A DNA stretch of 64,000 bases from Buttiauxella agrestis ATCC 33320 (GCF_000735355.1 NZ_JMPI01000022.1:248025-312024); one strand, 5' to 3'; positions 36,652 to 46,043 are shown, counted from the stretch's first letter. Notes: generated by a model from the letters alone, not told the origin. A program made the numbers and translations.

Positions 36652-37770
36652 ATGTTACTGAACCTGGTGCGCCCGTTTGCTCGCGATCGCTTTCTTCATC
36701 TATTGCTTATCGTGGGCGTTATTCTGAGTTTTGCCGCGCCTTTTCAGCCGCAGCATTGGGTTCATGCCATTGACTGGCACACTATCATTACGCTTGCGGG
36801 CTTAATGATGTTGACCAAAGGCGTGGAACTGAGCGGTTATTTCGATGTGCTGGGCCGCCGCATGGTGAAGCGGTTTGATAATGAACGAACGCTGGCGATA
36901 TTCCTCGTCAGCGCAGCGGCATTACTTTCAACGTTTCTGACTAACGACGTCGCGCTGTTTATTATAGTGCCGCTGACTATCACGCTGAAAAAATTGTGTG
37001 CGATACCGATTAATCGTCTCATCATATTTGAGGCATTAGCGGTCAACGCAGGCTCGATGCTCACGCCCATTGGCAACCCGCAGAATATTTTGCTGTGGGG
37101 ACGCTCGGGCTTATCGTTCGGTGAATTTACCTGGCAAATGGTGCCGCTGGCGCTGGCGATAATGTTCAGCTTGTTGGTGCTGTGCTGGTTCTGTTTTCCG
37201 CATAAAAAGCTCACGTATCACGCTCACGATAAACTTCATGACTGGCAGCCGCGTCTGGTGATGAGTTGCGTCGCGTTCTACATCATCTTTATCGTCGCGC
37301 TGGAATTAAAGCAGGAAATATGGGGACTGGCCGTGGTGGCTGTGGGTTTTTTACTGCTGGCAAGGCGCGTATTGCTGAGTATCGACTGGAGTCTATTGCT
37401 GGTATTTATGGTGATGTTTATCGACGTCTACCTGATTACGCAGCTTCCGGTATTACAACAGGCTTTGTCAGGAATAAATCAACTCCCGGCCGGTGGATTG
37501 TTTGCGTTAGGAATAGGTCTCTCACAGTTTATCAGTAATGTTCCATCGACCATTTTATTACTGAATTACGTTCCTGCTTCCCTGTTACTCGCCTTTGCAG
37601 TCAACATCGGTGGTTTTGGGTTATTGCCGGGATCGCTGGCGAATTTAATTGCATTACGCATGGCAAATGACCGCCGCATCTGGATTCGCTTTCACTATTA
37701 TTCACTGCCAATGCTGTTATGGTCGGCCCTGCTGGGCTACGGTATTTTGCTGTTGCTTAAGCAATTATAA
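36652..37770 (+). CDS. ybiR: putative anion transporter YbiR
   Basis: An inner-membrane protein of the ion-transporter superfamily (ArsB/NhaD/CitM type), 372 residues as in E. coli, with about ten hydrophobic segments. The re-entrant-like stretches LLSTFLTNDVALFIIVPL and NAGSMLTPIGNPQNILLWG are typical of this superfamily. It begins two bases after the mntR stop, so the two are probably cotranscribed, which hints at a metal- or anion-related role. No substrate is established. Confidence 0.92.
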   Translation: MLLNLVRPFARDRFLHLLLIVGVILSFAAPFQPQHWVHAIDWHTIITLAGLMMLTKGVELSGYFDVLGRRMVKRFDNERTLAIFLVSAAALLSTFLTNDVALFIIVPLTITLKKLCAIPINRLIIFEALAVNAGSMLTPIGNPQNILLWGRSGLSFGEFTWQMVPLALAIMFSLLVLCWFCFPHKKLTYHAHDKLHDWQPRLVMSCVAFYIIFIVALELKQEIWGLAVVAVGFLLLARRVLLSIDWSLLLVFMVMFIDVYLITQLPVLQQALSGINQLPAGGLFALGIGLSQFISNVPSTILLLNYVPASLLLAFAVNIGGFGLLPGSLANLIALRMANDRRIWIRFHYYSLPMLLWSALLGYGILLLLKQL

Positions 37771-37773
37771 AAG

Positions 37774-37793
37774 AAGGGGCTTTTCAGCCCCTT
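37774..37793. terminator. terminator between ybiR and ybjI
   Basis: AAGGGGCT / AGCCCCTT with a four-base loop lies immediately after ybiR, eight bases before the convergent ybjI stop. The following TATT is a weak T-run. Confidence 0.7.
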
Positions 37794-37801
37794 ATTCAAG
37801 A

Positions 37802-38617
37802 TTACGCGTTAAACGGCGCTTCTTTTTTCAGCGCTCGCTCAATCACATTCAACACACCTTGCTCATTGCAGTGCCCGGTCTGATAAGCGGCGATTTGCTT
37901 AATTTTTTCCGGCGCATTCGCCATCGCGAAACCATATTTTGCCTGGCGTAGCATTTCGATATCGTTCCCACCATCGCCAAACGTCACCACTTCGCTGTCA
38001 TCAATGCCCCATTTTTCCTGCAATATTCGCAAGCCATTCGCTTTGTGAACACCGGGAATAATCAGGTCAATCGAGCCATGACCGCTGGTGACTGGCACCA
38101 TAATTCCGTCGAATTGCGCAGCCAGAACATCCATGGTGTCGTCTAATAAATTATCTGGCAGATTCAGGGCGAATTTAAAGAACACGTCATCCAGATTTGA
38201 GAAGTTTTCGACCACTTCCAGGCGGTGATAATAACTGCGCGCCATTTTGATAAACGCGTCGTCATAGCTTTTCAGGGTGTAGCCGTTGCGTTTGCCACAA
38301 GCGATGATATCCACATGCGGCAACGTCAAAAGATGATCGATGACGGTGTTGAATTCCTGCTTTGTCAGCTCACCGTTAAAGGTATCTTTGCCTTCGCTGA
38401 CTACCCAACCGCCATTATCGGCAACGAAAGAAATCTCGTGGGCGATCTCCGGGAAGAATGAAATGAGTTGGTAATATTGGTTGCCGCTGGCGACCACAAA
38501 TCGAATGCCTTGTTCTTTCATCTGCGCGTAAAGCTCCGCAAAACGCGCACGGTTGTACTCTTTGTTATCGTCCAGGAACGTACCATCCATGTCGACGGCA
38601 ATTAATTTCACACTCAT
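37802..38617 (-). CDS. ybjI: HAD-superfamily phosphatase YbjI (Cof-type)
   Basis: A cytosolic Cof-type sugar phosphatase; E. coli YbjI hydrolyses FMN and some sugar phosphates in vitro. It is 271 residues, as in E. coli. HAD motif I is DMDGTFLD (residues 9-16), motif II VASGNQ, motif III a lysine near residue 192, and motif [13 protein letters not shown]. It is closer to YbjI than to YbiV by its [14 protein letters not shown] and [14 protein letters not shown] stretches and by its neighbour ybjJ, with which it overlaps (ATGA). Confidence 0.92.
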   Translation of the reverse strand: MSVKLIAVDMDGTFLDDNKEYNRARFAELYAQMKEQGIRFVVASGNQYYQLISFFPEIAHEISFVADNGGWVVSEGKDTFNGELTKQEFNTVIDHLLTLPHVDIIACGKRNGYTLKSYDDAFIKMARSYYHRLEVVENFSNLDDVFFKFALNLPDNLLDDTMDVLAAQFDGIMVPVTSGHGSIDLIIPGVHKANGLRILQEKWGIDDSEVVTFGDGGNDIEMLRQAKYGFAMANAPEKIKQIAAYQTGHCNEQGVLNVIERALKKEAPFNA

Positions 38618-39837
38618 CGAACTCTCCCTTCAAGCGAGTTGGTCACAAGATCGGTTGGTTTAGCGACGGCTTTCGCAACCAGTGCGGCGACCACCATTAA
38701 ACTCAGTACCACTAACATAGCCAGGCGCAGGCCGTAATGTTCGCCTAAGAAGCCCAACAACGGCGGGCCAACTAAAAACGCGATATAGCCGGAAGCCGCC
38801 ACCACACTGACGCGAGTTGCCGGATCCGGGCCGGTATCGCCCGCTGCGGAAATCGTTAATGGGAAACCGAGAGAGGTTCCCAGTCCCCATAAAATAACGG
38901 AAATACCCGCCACAAAGGTGTTATCCACAAAGATGATTAAGCCGATGCCTAAGATCCCCATCATTGCGCAGGCGCGAACCACGGCTACACGGCTGTAGCG
39001 ATCGATAAACCAGCCGCCGGTAAAACGCCCTACGGTCATGCCCAGCGTGAAACCGACATAAATCATTGAACCTGAGGTTGGGCTAAAACCATGGCCATCG
39101 ACCATCAGTAGTGGCAGCCAGTCGTTGGCAGAACCTTCAGCAAACGCCATTGCCAGTACAATCGTGCCAATTAAAATCAGCTGTAAATCTTTATAAAAGG
39201 GCGGATGAGGTTTGTGCTCATTATCTTTATTAGCATCGGCATTATTTTTCCCGACACCGTGTGGGATTGCAGTAATGGCAATAATAATCGGCGTGATAAC
39301 CACCAGGCCAATCACTAAAAGATGCCCATACGCGGTGACGTTAAGGGCGGTCAGACTCATGCCAATTCCCGCGCCTGCTAATGTGCCGAGGCTATAAAAG
39401 CCGTGCATCATGGGTAATACGGTCTTTTTTAGCAGCCCTTCAACAATTGCGCCTTCGACGTTCATTGCCACTTCAGCCGAACCCAGTCCAGCCCCGAGGA
39501 TTGCCAGGCCAGTTGCGAACAGAACAGGAGACGCCAGGAACAGCGCGGCGCCCATCACCAGCATGCCAGTGACCATCAGCGTCATGCCGCTGCGAATAAT
39601 ATTGCGCGTACCAAAACGTTTAACCAGCCAGCCGGAACATAAAATGCCGCTCATCGAACCAATCGACAGGCCAAATAGCACGATACCCATACCGGCAGTT
39701 GAAACGCTGAGTGTGTCACGAATGGCTGGAGTACGGGTGGCCCAGGAGGCCATGACAAGGCCGGGCAGGAAGAAAAAGGCGAACAGCGCCCAGGTGCGAC
39801 GTTGAGTCGCTTTGCGATGACTAATGGCGGCAGACAT
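38614..39837 (-). CDS. ybjJ: MFS transporter YbjJ
   Basis: A 12-helix major-facilitator inner-membrane protein of 407 residues (402 in E. coli). The loop between helices 2 and 3 reads [13 protein letters not shown], the MFS motif. Its substrate is unknown. It is first in a ybjJ-ybjI pair with a four-base overlap, and is divergent from rcdA across a 103-bp region with a perfect palindrome, which suggests RcdA or another regulator controls it. Confidence 0.92.
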   Translation of the reverse strand: MSAAISHRKATQRRTWALFAFFFLPGLVMASWATRTPAIRDTLSVSTAGMGIVLFGLSIGSMSGILCSGWLVKRFGTRNIIRSGMTLMVTGMLVMGAALFLASPVLFATGLAILGAGLGSAEVAMNVEGAIVEGLLKKTVLPMMHGFYSLGTLAGAGIGMSLTALNVTAYGHLLVIGLVVITPIIIAITAIPHGVGKNNADANKDNEHKPHPPFYKDLQLILIGTIVLAMAFAEGSANDWLPLLMVDGHGFSPTSGSMIYVGFTLGMTVGRFTGGWFIDRYSRVAVVRACAMMGILGIGLIIFVDNTFVAGISVILWGLGTSLGFPLTISAAGDTGPDPATRVSVVAASGYIAFLVGPPLLGFLGEHYGLRLAMLVVLSLMVVAALVAKAVAKPTDLVTNSLEGRVR

Positions 39838-39880
39838 GGAAGTACCGGTTGGCGGCGAATGGAAATTACACTAGCAAGTT

Positions 39881-39898
39881 TGTGTACATTTGTACACA
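39881..39898. promoter_or_regulatory. operator-like palindrome, ybjJ / rcdA
   Basis: TGTGTACA-TT-TGTACACA is a perfect dyad in the divergent promoter region of ybjJ and the TetR-family gene rcdA. Size and place suit a TetR operator, most simply RcdA autoregulation; this is inference. Confidence 0.6.
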
Positions 39899-39940
39899 TT
39901 GCCTGGTAAACTCTTTTGAGCCTGTTTTTACCGAGCGAAA

Positions 39941-40489
39941 ATGATGACGAAAGCTCCGCGACGCAACGACCCCGACCGCCGTTCACGTATATTGCACGCC
40001 ACGTTGGATATGCTGGTGGAACACGGTATTAGCCATATCACGCACCGCAAAATTGCCGAAGCGGCAGGTGTCTCGCTGGGATCGATGACCTACTATTTCG
40101 ACGGCATCGAATCGCTTTTGAGCGAAGCCTTTACACAGTTTGCGCATCAAATGTCAGACGATTATCGTTGTCGCATTGAGCAGGCCCGTAATCGCGATGA
40201 AGCCTGCGAAGCGATAGTCGACATGATTTGCGGTGAGAAAATCGCCACGTCATACAACCTGCAAGTGATGTATCAACTCTATGCTTACGCTAATCGCAAT
40301 CCTGAACTAAAAATCATCATGCAGGATTGGATGTGTCGCAGCCAGCAAGCGCTCGAGGCGTTTTTTGACCCGATAACCGCTCGCATGCTGGATGCTTTTA
40401 TCGAAGGTATGACACTGCATTATGTGACGGACAGGCATCCGTTGAGTCGTGAGGACTTGAGCAGGATGCTGGCAAAAATTGCCGGTTAG
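39941..40489 (+). CDS. rcdA: TetR-family regulator RcdA (YbjK)
   Basis: A TetR-type regulator which in E. coli activates csgD and affects stress genes. It is 182 residues. The N-terminal helix-turn-helix is at about residues 30-52 (ITHRKIAEAAGVSLGSMTYYFDG), and the C-terminal ligand/dimer domain ends DAFIEGMTLHYVTDRHPLSRED, nearly the E. coli sequence. ATG 39941 follows GAGCG; a second ATG is the next codon but one base triplet on. It lies upstream of the broken dehydrogenase and rybB. Confidence 0.93.
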   Translation: MMTKAPRRNDPDRRSRILHATLDMLVEHGISHITHRKIAEAAGVSLGSMTYYFDGIESLLSEAFTQFAHQMSDDYRCRIEQARNRDEACEAIVDMICGEKIATSYNLQVMYQLYAYANRNPELKIIMQDWMCRSQQALEAFFDPITARMLDAFIEGMTLHYVTDRHPLSREDLSRMLAKIAG

Positions 40490-40508
40490 ATTGGACAGGG
40501 TATTCTTA

Positions 40509-40885
40509 TCAGTCAATCGTCGTACCCGCACTCATATTGACCACAGTTGCCGTCATCGCCCCTGCGTTTTCTGACGCCAGAAATGTCATTAACTCTGCAA
40601 TCTGCGAAAGCGTGGGCAGACGTTTTAACATCGTACTTTGTGCCGCCCCTCCTACCCACTGTTCCACGCTCAAACCCATCGCTTGTGCCTTTGGCTCGAA
40701 AACTTCTCTGGTATAGGAACCAGCCTGAACGGCATCAGAAATAGCATGTGATCGGACGCAGACGACGCGAATATTCTTCGGAGCAAGTTCGCTGGCTAGT
40801 GTTTTAATAAAGGCTTCTGTACCAGCGTGCTACCGATAGCTCCGCTGCCCCCGAAGATCACCACGATTTTATCTTTAAGTAACAT
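40509..40885 (-). pseudogene. short-chain dehydrogenase remnant with internal deletion
   Basis: The minus strand from ATG 40885 reads MLLKDKIVVIFGGSGAIGST, the start of an SDR Rossmann fold with its glycine-rich NAD(P) motif, and then meets a stop after 29 codons. In another frame from about 40813 it continues GTEAFIKTLASELAPKNIRV, a typical SDR stretch that normally follows the Tyr-x-x-x-Lys catalytic motif, and runs through ...ASENAGAMTATVVNMSAGTT to TGA 40509. The middle of the protein (about 130 residues, including the catalytic tyrosine and lysine) is gone and the frame changes at the junction. It is therefore a decayed gene. E. coli has no SDR gene here between rcdA and rybB. Confidence 0.85.
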
Positions 40886-41018
40886 CACGAATCCTCGCTC
40901 ACTAGCTCTCAGTATTCAAATTATGAAGGATGGGTTTAGATTTGGTGGTGATTAAGGCGTGACTGGAGCAGAGATGGGCAAGAGTTTGATTTGAAAGGGA
41001 ACACGAATTTCAGGCAAT

Positions 41019-41097
41019 AAAAAACCCATCAACCTTGAACCAAAGAGGCGGGGTTGATGGGCTCCACAAATTGGGGACATCAAAGAAAAGCAGTGGC
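41019..41097 (-). ncRNA. rybB: sigma-E-dependent small RNA RybB
   Basis: The 79-nt minus-strand sequence begins GCCACTGCTTTTCTTTGATG, the conserved seed that pairs with outer-membrane-protein mRNAs, and ends in a CCCATCAACC / GGTTGATGGG stem followed by six T. Length, both ends and location between rcdA and ybjL match E. coli RybB, with a few changes in the terminator loop. With Hfq it represses many porin genes in envelope stress, possibly including ompX-type targets. Confidence 0.97.
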
Positions 41098-41103
41098 ACT
41101 AAT

Positions 41104-41131
41104 TAAGACTTTGTCTTGGGTAAAAAGTTCG
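41104..41131 (-). promoter_or_regulatory. sigma-E promoter of rybB
   Basis: Minus-strand -35 CGAACTT, 15-base spacer and -10 GTCTTA, ending six bases before the RybB 5' end. Spacing and -35 fit the RpoE consensus GGAACTT-N15-GTCTAA. Confidence 0.85.
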
Positions 41132-41173
41132 CACTGTCATAAAAAAATCTTTTTTCTTTGTCTGCGGCACGGA

Positions 41174-42856
41174 TCACAAACCAGGCCATATGATTACGAT
41201 AAGCGTCCCCGCCAACGTTAACAACACGTTAGCGATAGCGTAAGTTCCGGCGTAGCCAAGGGCTGGAATATTACTGCGCGCGGTGTCGCTGATAATTTCC
41301 ATCGCCGGTGCACAAGTTCGTGCGCCCATCATCGCCCCGAATAGCAATGCGCGGTTCATACGTAAAACATATGCACCGAACAGGAAGCAGATCACTACGG
41401 GTACCAGGCTAACGATAAGGCCTGCAATCAACATTTGCCCGCCGACTGCACCTAAACCATTGCCAATGCCGCTACCGGCACTTAACCCGACGCCCGCCAT
41501 AAACACCATCAGGCCGAATTCTTTCACCATGTTCAACGCCCCTTGCGGGATGTAGCCGAACGTTGGGTGGTTGGCGCGCAAGAAGCCCAACATGATTCCG
41601 GCAAACAGCAAGCCTGCGGCGTTACCGACACCGAAACTAAACGAGCTGAACTGGAAGGTGATCATGCCGATCATCAGGCCGATAATGAAGAAGGCGCAAA
41701 AAGCGAGCAGGTCGGTAATCTGGCTATGAATCGAGATAAAACCGATGCGCTCTGCCACGGTTTTCACGCGTCGAGCGTCACCGCTAACCTGTAAAACGTC
41801 GCCTTTGTTCAGCACGATATTGTCGTCGATAGGCATTTCAATCTGGCTGCGGATAACGCGGTTCAGGAAGCAACCGTGATCGGTCAGCTTTAATTGCCCC
41901 AGGCGGCGACCTACGGCATTGTGGTTTTTCACCACAATTTCTTCGGTGACGATGCGCATGTCCAGCAGGTCACGGTCAAAAACTTCTTTACCATTACGGA
42001 AGCTTGGGTCGAGACGAGAGTGTGCGTCCGGGTAACCGACCAGCGCGATTTCATCCCCTTTTTGCAGCACAGCGTCACCGTCCGGGTTTGCCAGAATACC
42101 GTTACGGCGAATACGTTCGATATAGCAACCGGTCTGGCGATAAATACCCAGTTCGCGCAGATTTTTGCCATCCGCCCAGGCAACAAGTTCAGAACCGACG
42201 CGGTAGGCGCGGATAACGGGCAGGTAAACTTTGCGTGCGGCATCGGTATCCAGACCGCGTTCACGAGCGATTTGTTGAGCACTGGTTTGCAAATCCTGGT
42301 GCTGAAGTTTTGGCAGATAACGCGCACCAACAATTAAACTCACCAGGCCGATAAGATAAGTCAGCGCGTAGCCGAGGCTCAGATTATCAAGAGAGGCGGC
42401 AAGTTCGGTTCCCGCTATGCCGGAATGGCGCAAGGTATCACCTGCACCGACCAACACGGGGGTAGAGGTCATCGAACCGGCGAGCATACCGGCGGTGAGG
42501 CCAATATCCCAGCCAAAGAGTTTCCCCAATCCGAGTGCAAGAAGCATGGCGCTGCCGACCATCACCAGTGCCAGCATTAAATAATTTTTGCCGTCGCGGA
42601 AGAAAATTGAAAAAAAGTTTGGCCCAGCTTCCACGCCAACACAAAAAATGAACAGCATGAAACCCAGATTTAGGGCGTCTGTGTTAATGGAAAAATGTTG
42701 TTGTCCGAGTAATAAAGAGACCACTAAAACACCAATGGAATTACCCAGTTGGACAGAACCGAGGCGTAATTTACCCAGACATAAGCCTAAGGTCAGAACA
42801 ACAAATAATAACAGGATGTAATTCCCGCTTAACAAATCTGCGACGTTTATATTCAC
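41174..42856 (-). CDS. ybjL: AspT/YidE-family transporter YbjL
   Basis: A 560-residue inner-membrane protein (561 in E. coli) of the aspartate-alanine-exchanger family, with about ten membrane segments in two blocks around two central cytoplasmic TrkA-C domains (residues about 200-370). The E. coli homologue has been linked to glutamate/aspartate or C4-dicarboxylate export; the substrate here is not set by sequence. The conserved membrane motifs [15 protein letters not shown] and [14 protein letters not shown] are present. It ends 77 bases from the rybB 5' end, reading toward it. Confidence 0.93.
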   Translation of the reverse strand: MNINVADLLSGNYILLLFVVLTLGLCLGKLRLGSVQLGNSIGVLVVSLLLGQQHFSINTDALNLGFMLFIFCVGVEAGPNFFSIFFRDGKNYLMLALVMVGSAMLLALGLGKLFGWDIGLTAGMLAGSMTSTPVLVGAGDTLRHSGIAGTELAASLDNLSLGYALTYLIGLVSLIVGARYLPKLQHQDLQTSAQQIARERGLDTDAARKVYLPVIRAYRVGSELVAWADGKNLRELGIYRQTGCYIERIRRNGILANPDGDAVLQKGDEIALVGYPDAHSRLDPSFRNGKEVFDRDLLDMRIVTEEIVVKNHNAVGRRLGQLKLTDHGCFLNRVIRSQIEMPIDDNIVLNKGDVLQVSGDARRVKTVAERIGFISIHSQITDLLAFCAFFIIGLMIGMITFQFSSFSFGVGNAAGLLFAGIMLGFLRANHPTFGYIPQGALNMVKEFGLMVFMAGVGLSAGSGIGNGLGAVGGQMLIAGLIVSLVPVVICFLFGAYVLRMNRALLFGAMMGARTCAPAMEIISDTARSNIPALGYAGTYAIANVLLTLAGTLIVIIWPGL

Positions 42857-43092
42857 GAAGGATAACTTCTTGTTTACTAGTAAGCTGTTGAAAGAAATGG
42901 TTTTTTGGGTTAGGGTTTCTACTAATTACAACGCAATTTAATGTATTTTTATTGCATTAAAATATCCAGTGCACAGACCTGATAATAGCCGCTAGTTTAA
43001 TCTTTATGTAGTTTTACGGCTAGTAAGAATATTGTGCGAATTGCGCGACTTATTTTTTAGCAGGGATTGCTGAAACTTATCTGACCCGGGCT

Positions 43093-43108
43093 GTTCTGCG
43101 TGCAGAAC
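43093..43108 (+). promoter_or_regulatory. inverted repeat ahead of ybjM
   Basis: GTTCTGC-GT-GCAGAAC, a perfect seven-base dyad 48-63 bases ahead of the ybjM ATG, in the 299-bp ybjL-ybjM divergent region. It is either an operator or a leader hairpin. The rest of that region shows nothing recognisable. Confidence 0.45.
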
Positions 43109-43155
43109 TGTAATTTTAAGTTCGATACAAGCGATCGTCAGGAGGATGTGTGTTC

Positions 43156-43521
43156 ATGCGTGGACAACGTTGGTTTGGAGTCATTTGTTGCTTCGTGTTG
43201 TTTGTTGGCGTGTTTTTGTCTCAGAAGTTGAGTGCCGCCAATAGCTACCCGGGTGATAGACATTCAGAGTGGGGATTGCTGTTTTTTATCCTTCCGGGTG
43301 TTATTGCTAGCGTGTTTTCACGCCATGGCCGAGTGATCAAACCGCTGATGGGCGCAGTACTGGCTTCACCGCTTTGTCTGTTAATCATTCACTTTTGGCT
43401 TTCGCCAACGCGAACGTTCTGGCAGGAAATGGCCTGGATGTTTAGTGCTGTGTTTTGGTGTGCTCTTGGAGCATTGAGCTACTTATTTGTTCGTACATTG
43501 CTCCGCCGTCAGCGGCGATAA
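43156..43521 (+). CDS. ybjM: inner membrane protein YbjM
   Basis: A 121-residue protein with four hydrophobic segments, matching E. coli YbjM (125 residues) throughout, best in LLFFILPG and FWQEMAW...SAVFWCALGAL. The function is unknown. ATG 43156 gives MRGQRW, aligning with the E. coli start; an in-frame GTG six bases upstream is closer to AGGAGG and is possible. It converges on grxA with a shared terminator. Confidence 0.88.
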   Translation: MRGQRWFGVICCFVLFVGVFLSQKLSAANSYPGDRHSEWGLLFFILPGVIASVFSRHGRVIKPLMGAVLASPLCLLIIHFWLSPTRTFWQEMAWMFSAVFWCALGALSYLFVRTLLRRQRR

Positions 43522-43560
43522 AAAAAACCGGCTCAGTTATACAACGGAGCCGGTTTTTTT
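43521..43560. terminator. bidirectional terminator, ybjM / grxA
   Basis: An AAAACCGGCTC / GAGCCGGTTTT stem flanked by A- and T-runs lies between the convergent genes. Confidence 0.92.
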
Positions 43561-43571
43561 AGTTTGAGTAT

Positions 43572-43844
43572 TTATTCCGCGTTCTGGAACAAGCTCAGGT
43601 GTTCTTTAGCGTAAGCTTCAAAATCAGTGCAACCACCGATGTGTTTCTGGTCGAGGAAAATCTGCGGTACAGTTTCAACAGGTTTACCTACGGTTTTTTC
43701 CAGATCGGCTTTGCTGATGCCTTCTGCGTGAATATCAACGTAACGGAAGTTGAAGTCATCACGCTCAGCGGTCAATTTCTCAGCCAACTCTTTAGCACGA
43801 ACACAATATGGGCAGCCTGGGCGACCAAAGATTACTGCAAACAT
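43572..43844 (-). CDS. grxA: glutaredoxin 1
   Basis: A small thiol-disulfide oxidoreductase that uses glutathione, reduces ribonucleotide reductase and turns off OxyR. It is 90 residues (85 in E. coli). The active site is Cys11-Pro-Tyr-Cys14, the TVP cis-proline motif is ETVPQIF, and the glutathione site is HIGG. A third cysteine follows directly (HIGGC) where E. coli has tyrosine, and the C-terminus is five residues longer. The RBS is AAGGAG. Confidence 0.96.
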   Translation of the reverse strand: MFAVIFGRPGCPYCVRAKELAEKLTAERDDFNFRYVDIHAEGISKADLEKTVGKPVETVPQIFLDQKHIGGCTDFEAYAKEHLSLFQNAE

Positions 43845-43932
43845 AGAATCTCCTTTATTTTTTGTGGCCGAACGAGCCGGCGAATGGCAACTATAATGCC
43901 GCTAACCGGGGGGAATGGAAAGAAGGTCTTGC

Positions 43933-43973
43933 CTCTTACATTGATATTCATCGTCTATATTGCAATGTAAGAG
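43933..43973. promoter_or_regulatory. 11-bp inverted repeat ahead of ybjC-nfsA
   Basis: CTCTTACATTG and CAATGTAAGAG are perfect arms around 19 bases, 53-93 bases ahead of the ybjC ATG. The ybjC-nfsA operon is SoxS/MarA-controlled in E. coli; this dyad is not a soxbox, and its role is unknown. Confidence 0.45.
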
Positions 43974-44025
43974 TCAGGCGCAACCAGGTTATACTCAAGT
44001 GATAATTGCCTGTGGAGACAAGCGG

Positions 44026-44325
44026 ATGCGTTCACTCGGAGCCTTACCGAAACCTGTATTAATCCTCGAAGTTATCGGTATCGCCTTTTTATTGCTTTCT
44101 TATCTTTCCCTGAACGGTTATGTGGCATTACCCGCACCCTTTGGGAATGCGACGGCGGCCATCATCATGGTATTTTTAGGGATTGCACTCATGATCCCGG
44201 CAGCGGCATTCATGGTGTGGGCGATGGCTCAAAACGTTGCGCCGCTGCTGACCAAAGGGCAATCGCCCGTTAAGAAATCTCTTTCAGACAAGCCAAAGGA
44301 TAAACACGATGACGCCGACCATTGA
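44026..44325 (+). CDS. ybjC: inner membrane protein YbjC
   Basis: A 99-residue protein with two hydrophobic segments and a charged C-terminal tail, matching E. coli YbjC (95 residues) in MR.(L/I)G.LPK.VLILE.IG and the second segment. The function is unknown; in E. coli it is in the SoxRS regulon with nfsA. Its end overlaps nfsA by 17 bases, as in E. coli. Confidence 0.9.
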   Translation: MRSLGALPKPVLILEVIGIAFLLLSYLSLNGYVALPAPFGNATAAIIMVFLGIALMIPAAAFMVWAMAQNVAPLLTKGQSPVKKSLSDKPKDKHDDADH

Positions 44326-45031
44326 TCTGCTGCGTTCACACCGTTCCGTTCGTCGCTACACCGACGAGCCAATTACTGACGAACAGCGTGCAGCGATTGT
44401 TGCCAGTGCCCAGGCGGCCTCAAGTTCCAGTTTTTTACAATGCACCTCGATTATCCGTATCACGGACAAATCCCTGCGTGAGCAACTGGTTCCGCTCACC
44501 GGCGGGCAGAAACATGTCGCGCAAGCCGCTGAATTTTGGGTGTTCTGCGCCGACTTTAACCGTCATTTGCAAATTTGCCCGGAAGCGCAGTTAGGTCTGG
44601 CCGAACAGTTGCTCCTTGGCGTGGTCGATACGGCTATTCTGGCGCAAAACGCGTTTACCGCAGCGGAGTCGCTGGGATTGGGCGGCGTTTATATCGGCGG
44701 GCTGCGTAACAACATCGAAGCGGTGACGGAATTACTGAATATCCCAAAACACGTGTTACCTCTGTTTGGTTTATGCCTGGGTTGGCCCGATGAAGACCAC
44801 GGTATTAAACCGCGCATCCCGGCGGCCATGATCATGCATGAAAATAGCTATCAGCCGGTCGATGAAAACGTGCTGGAGCAATACGACGAAGAGATGGCGC
44901 AATACTATCTTTCCCGTGGCAGCAATACGCGCCGCGACACGTGGAGCGATCATATTCGTCGCACAATCATCAAAGAAAACCGTCCATTTATTCTCGATTA
45001 TTTGCACAAACAGGGCTGGGCTACCCGATAA
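44309..45031 (+). CDS. nfsA: oxygen-insensitive NADPH nitroreductase NfsA
   Basis: A major FMN-containing nitroreductase that reduces nitroaromatics and quinones by two-electron transfer with NADPH. It is 240 residues, as in E. coli. The FMN-binding N-terminus is HRSVRRYTDEPI (residues 11-22), the conserved SLGLGGVYIGGLRNN lies near residue 130, and the C-terminus is SDHIRRTIIKENRPFILDYLH. It starts inside ybjC. In E. coli rimK follows directly; here xapABR intervenes. Confidence 0.97.
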   Translation: MTPTIDLLRSHRSVRRYTDEPITDEQRAAIVASAQAASSSSFLQCTSIIRITDKSLREQLVPLTGGQKHVAQAAEFWVFCADFNRHLQICPEAQLGLAEQLLLGVVDTAILAQNAFTAAESLGLGGVYIGGLRNNIEAVTELLNIPKHVLPLFGLCLGWPDEDHGIKPRIPAAMIMHENSYQPVDENVLEQYDEEMAQYYLSRGSNTRRDTWSDHIRRTIIKENRPFILDYLHKQGWATR

Positions 45032-45181
45032 CAACCTCTGGCGGTGGCGCTCGCCGCCGCTGATCAATACATTTTCGCTATCAATCACCCGCCTAAACGG
45101 TATTGGTTCTGCACTATTGTCAGTCGGTATAACAGAGTTAACGCAAATTCTGATTATTCGACTCATGACAAGGAGCACCTG

Positions 45182-46015
45182 ATGCCGATGACTACTCTTG
45201 ATAACTCTCCGTATTACGCCGCAGATATTATCCGTTCCCGTATTAATGGCCTGGTGCCGCGCGTGGCTTTCATTTTGGGGTCTGGCCTGGGCGAACTGGC
45301 TGAGAAAATCGAACAACCTATTGTTTTCCCTTACGACGAACTGCCAGGCTTTCCGGTCAGCACGGTACACGGCCATGCCGGTGAGCTGGTGGTAGGGACG
45401 CTTGCGGGTGTTCCTGTCGCTTGCATGAAAGGGCGCGGTCACTTCTACGAAGGGCGCGGTATGTCAGTGATGACTAACGCGATTCGCACGTTTAAATTGC
45501 TCGGCTGTGAAATCCTGTTCTCCACAAACGCCGCGGGTTCATTGCGTCCTGAAGTGGGGCCTGGCAGCCTGGTTGCATTGAACGACCATATTAATACCAT
45601 GCCGGGTACTCCAACTATCGGCCCTAACGATGACCGTTTCGGTGAGCGTTTCTTCTCTCTGGCAAATGCTTATGACGCCGATTACCGTGGCGTATTACAG
45701 CAAGTCGCAAAAGAGCAGGGCTTCCCACTCACCGAAGGTGTGTTTGTTTCCTATCCTGGCCCCAACTTTGAAACCGCAGCTGAGATTCGCATGATGCAAA
45801 TCATCGGCGGCGATGTGGTGGGTATGTCTGTTGTGCCCGAGGTGATCAGCGCTCGCCATTGCGGCCTGAAAGTGGTGGCGGTTTCGGCGATTACCAATCT
45901 TGCTGAAGGCCTGGGAAGCGTGCAGCTTTCTCATGCGCAAACGCTGGCGGCAGCGGCACTTTCGCGCCAGAACTTTATTAATCTGATTTGCGGTTTCCTG
46001 GGCAAACTCGCCTGA
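45182..46015 (+). CDS. xapA: xanthosine phosphorylase XapA (PNP II)
   Basis: A purine-nucleoside phosphorylase that splits xanthosine, inosine and guanosine to base and ribose-1-phosphate. It is 277 residues, as in E. coli XapA. The phosphate site is LGSGLGELA (near residue 36) and TVHGHAGE; the central GRGHFYEGRG and the base-binding YPGPNFETAAEIRMMQ are intact. ATG 45182 follows AAGGAG by six bases. It is first in xapA-xapB-xapR, a locus that in E. coli lies far from nfsA/rimK. Confidence 0.95.
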   Translation: MPMTTLDNSPYYAADIIRSRINGLVPRVAFILGSGLGELAEKIEQPIVFPYDELPGFPVSTVHGHAGELVVGTLAGVPVACMKGRGHFYEGRGMSVMTNAIRTFKLLGCEILFSTNAAGSLRPEVGPGSLVALNDHINTMPGTPTIGPNDDRFGERFFSLANAYDADYRGVLQQVAKEQGFPLTEGVFVSYPGPNFETAAEIRMMQIIGGDVVGMSVVPEVISARHCGLKVVAVSAITNLAEGLGSVQLSHAQTLAAAALSRQNFINLICGFLGKLA

Positions 46016-46043
46016 GGCACTACCAACACACCGGGTAAAACAC

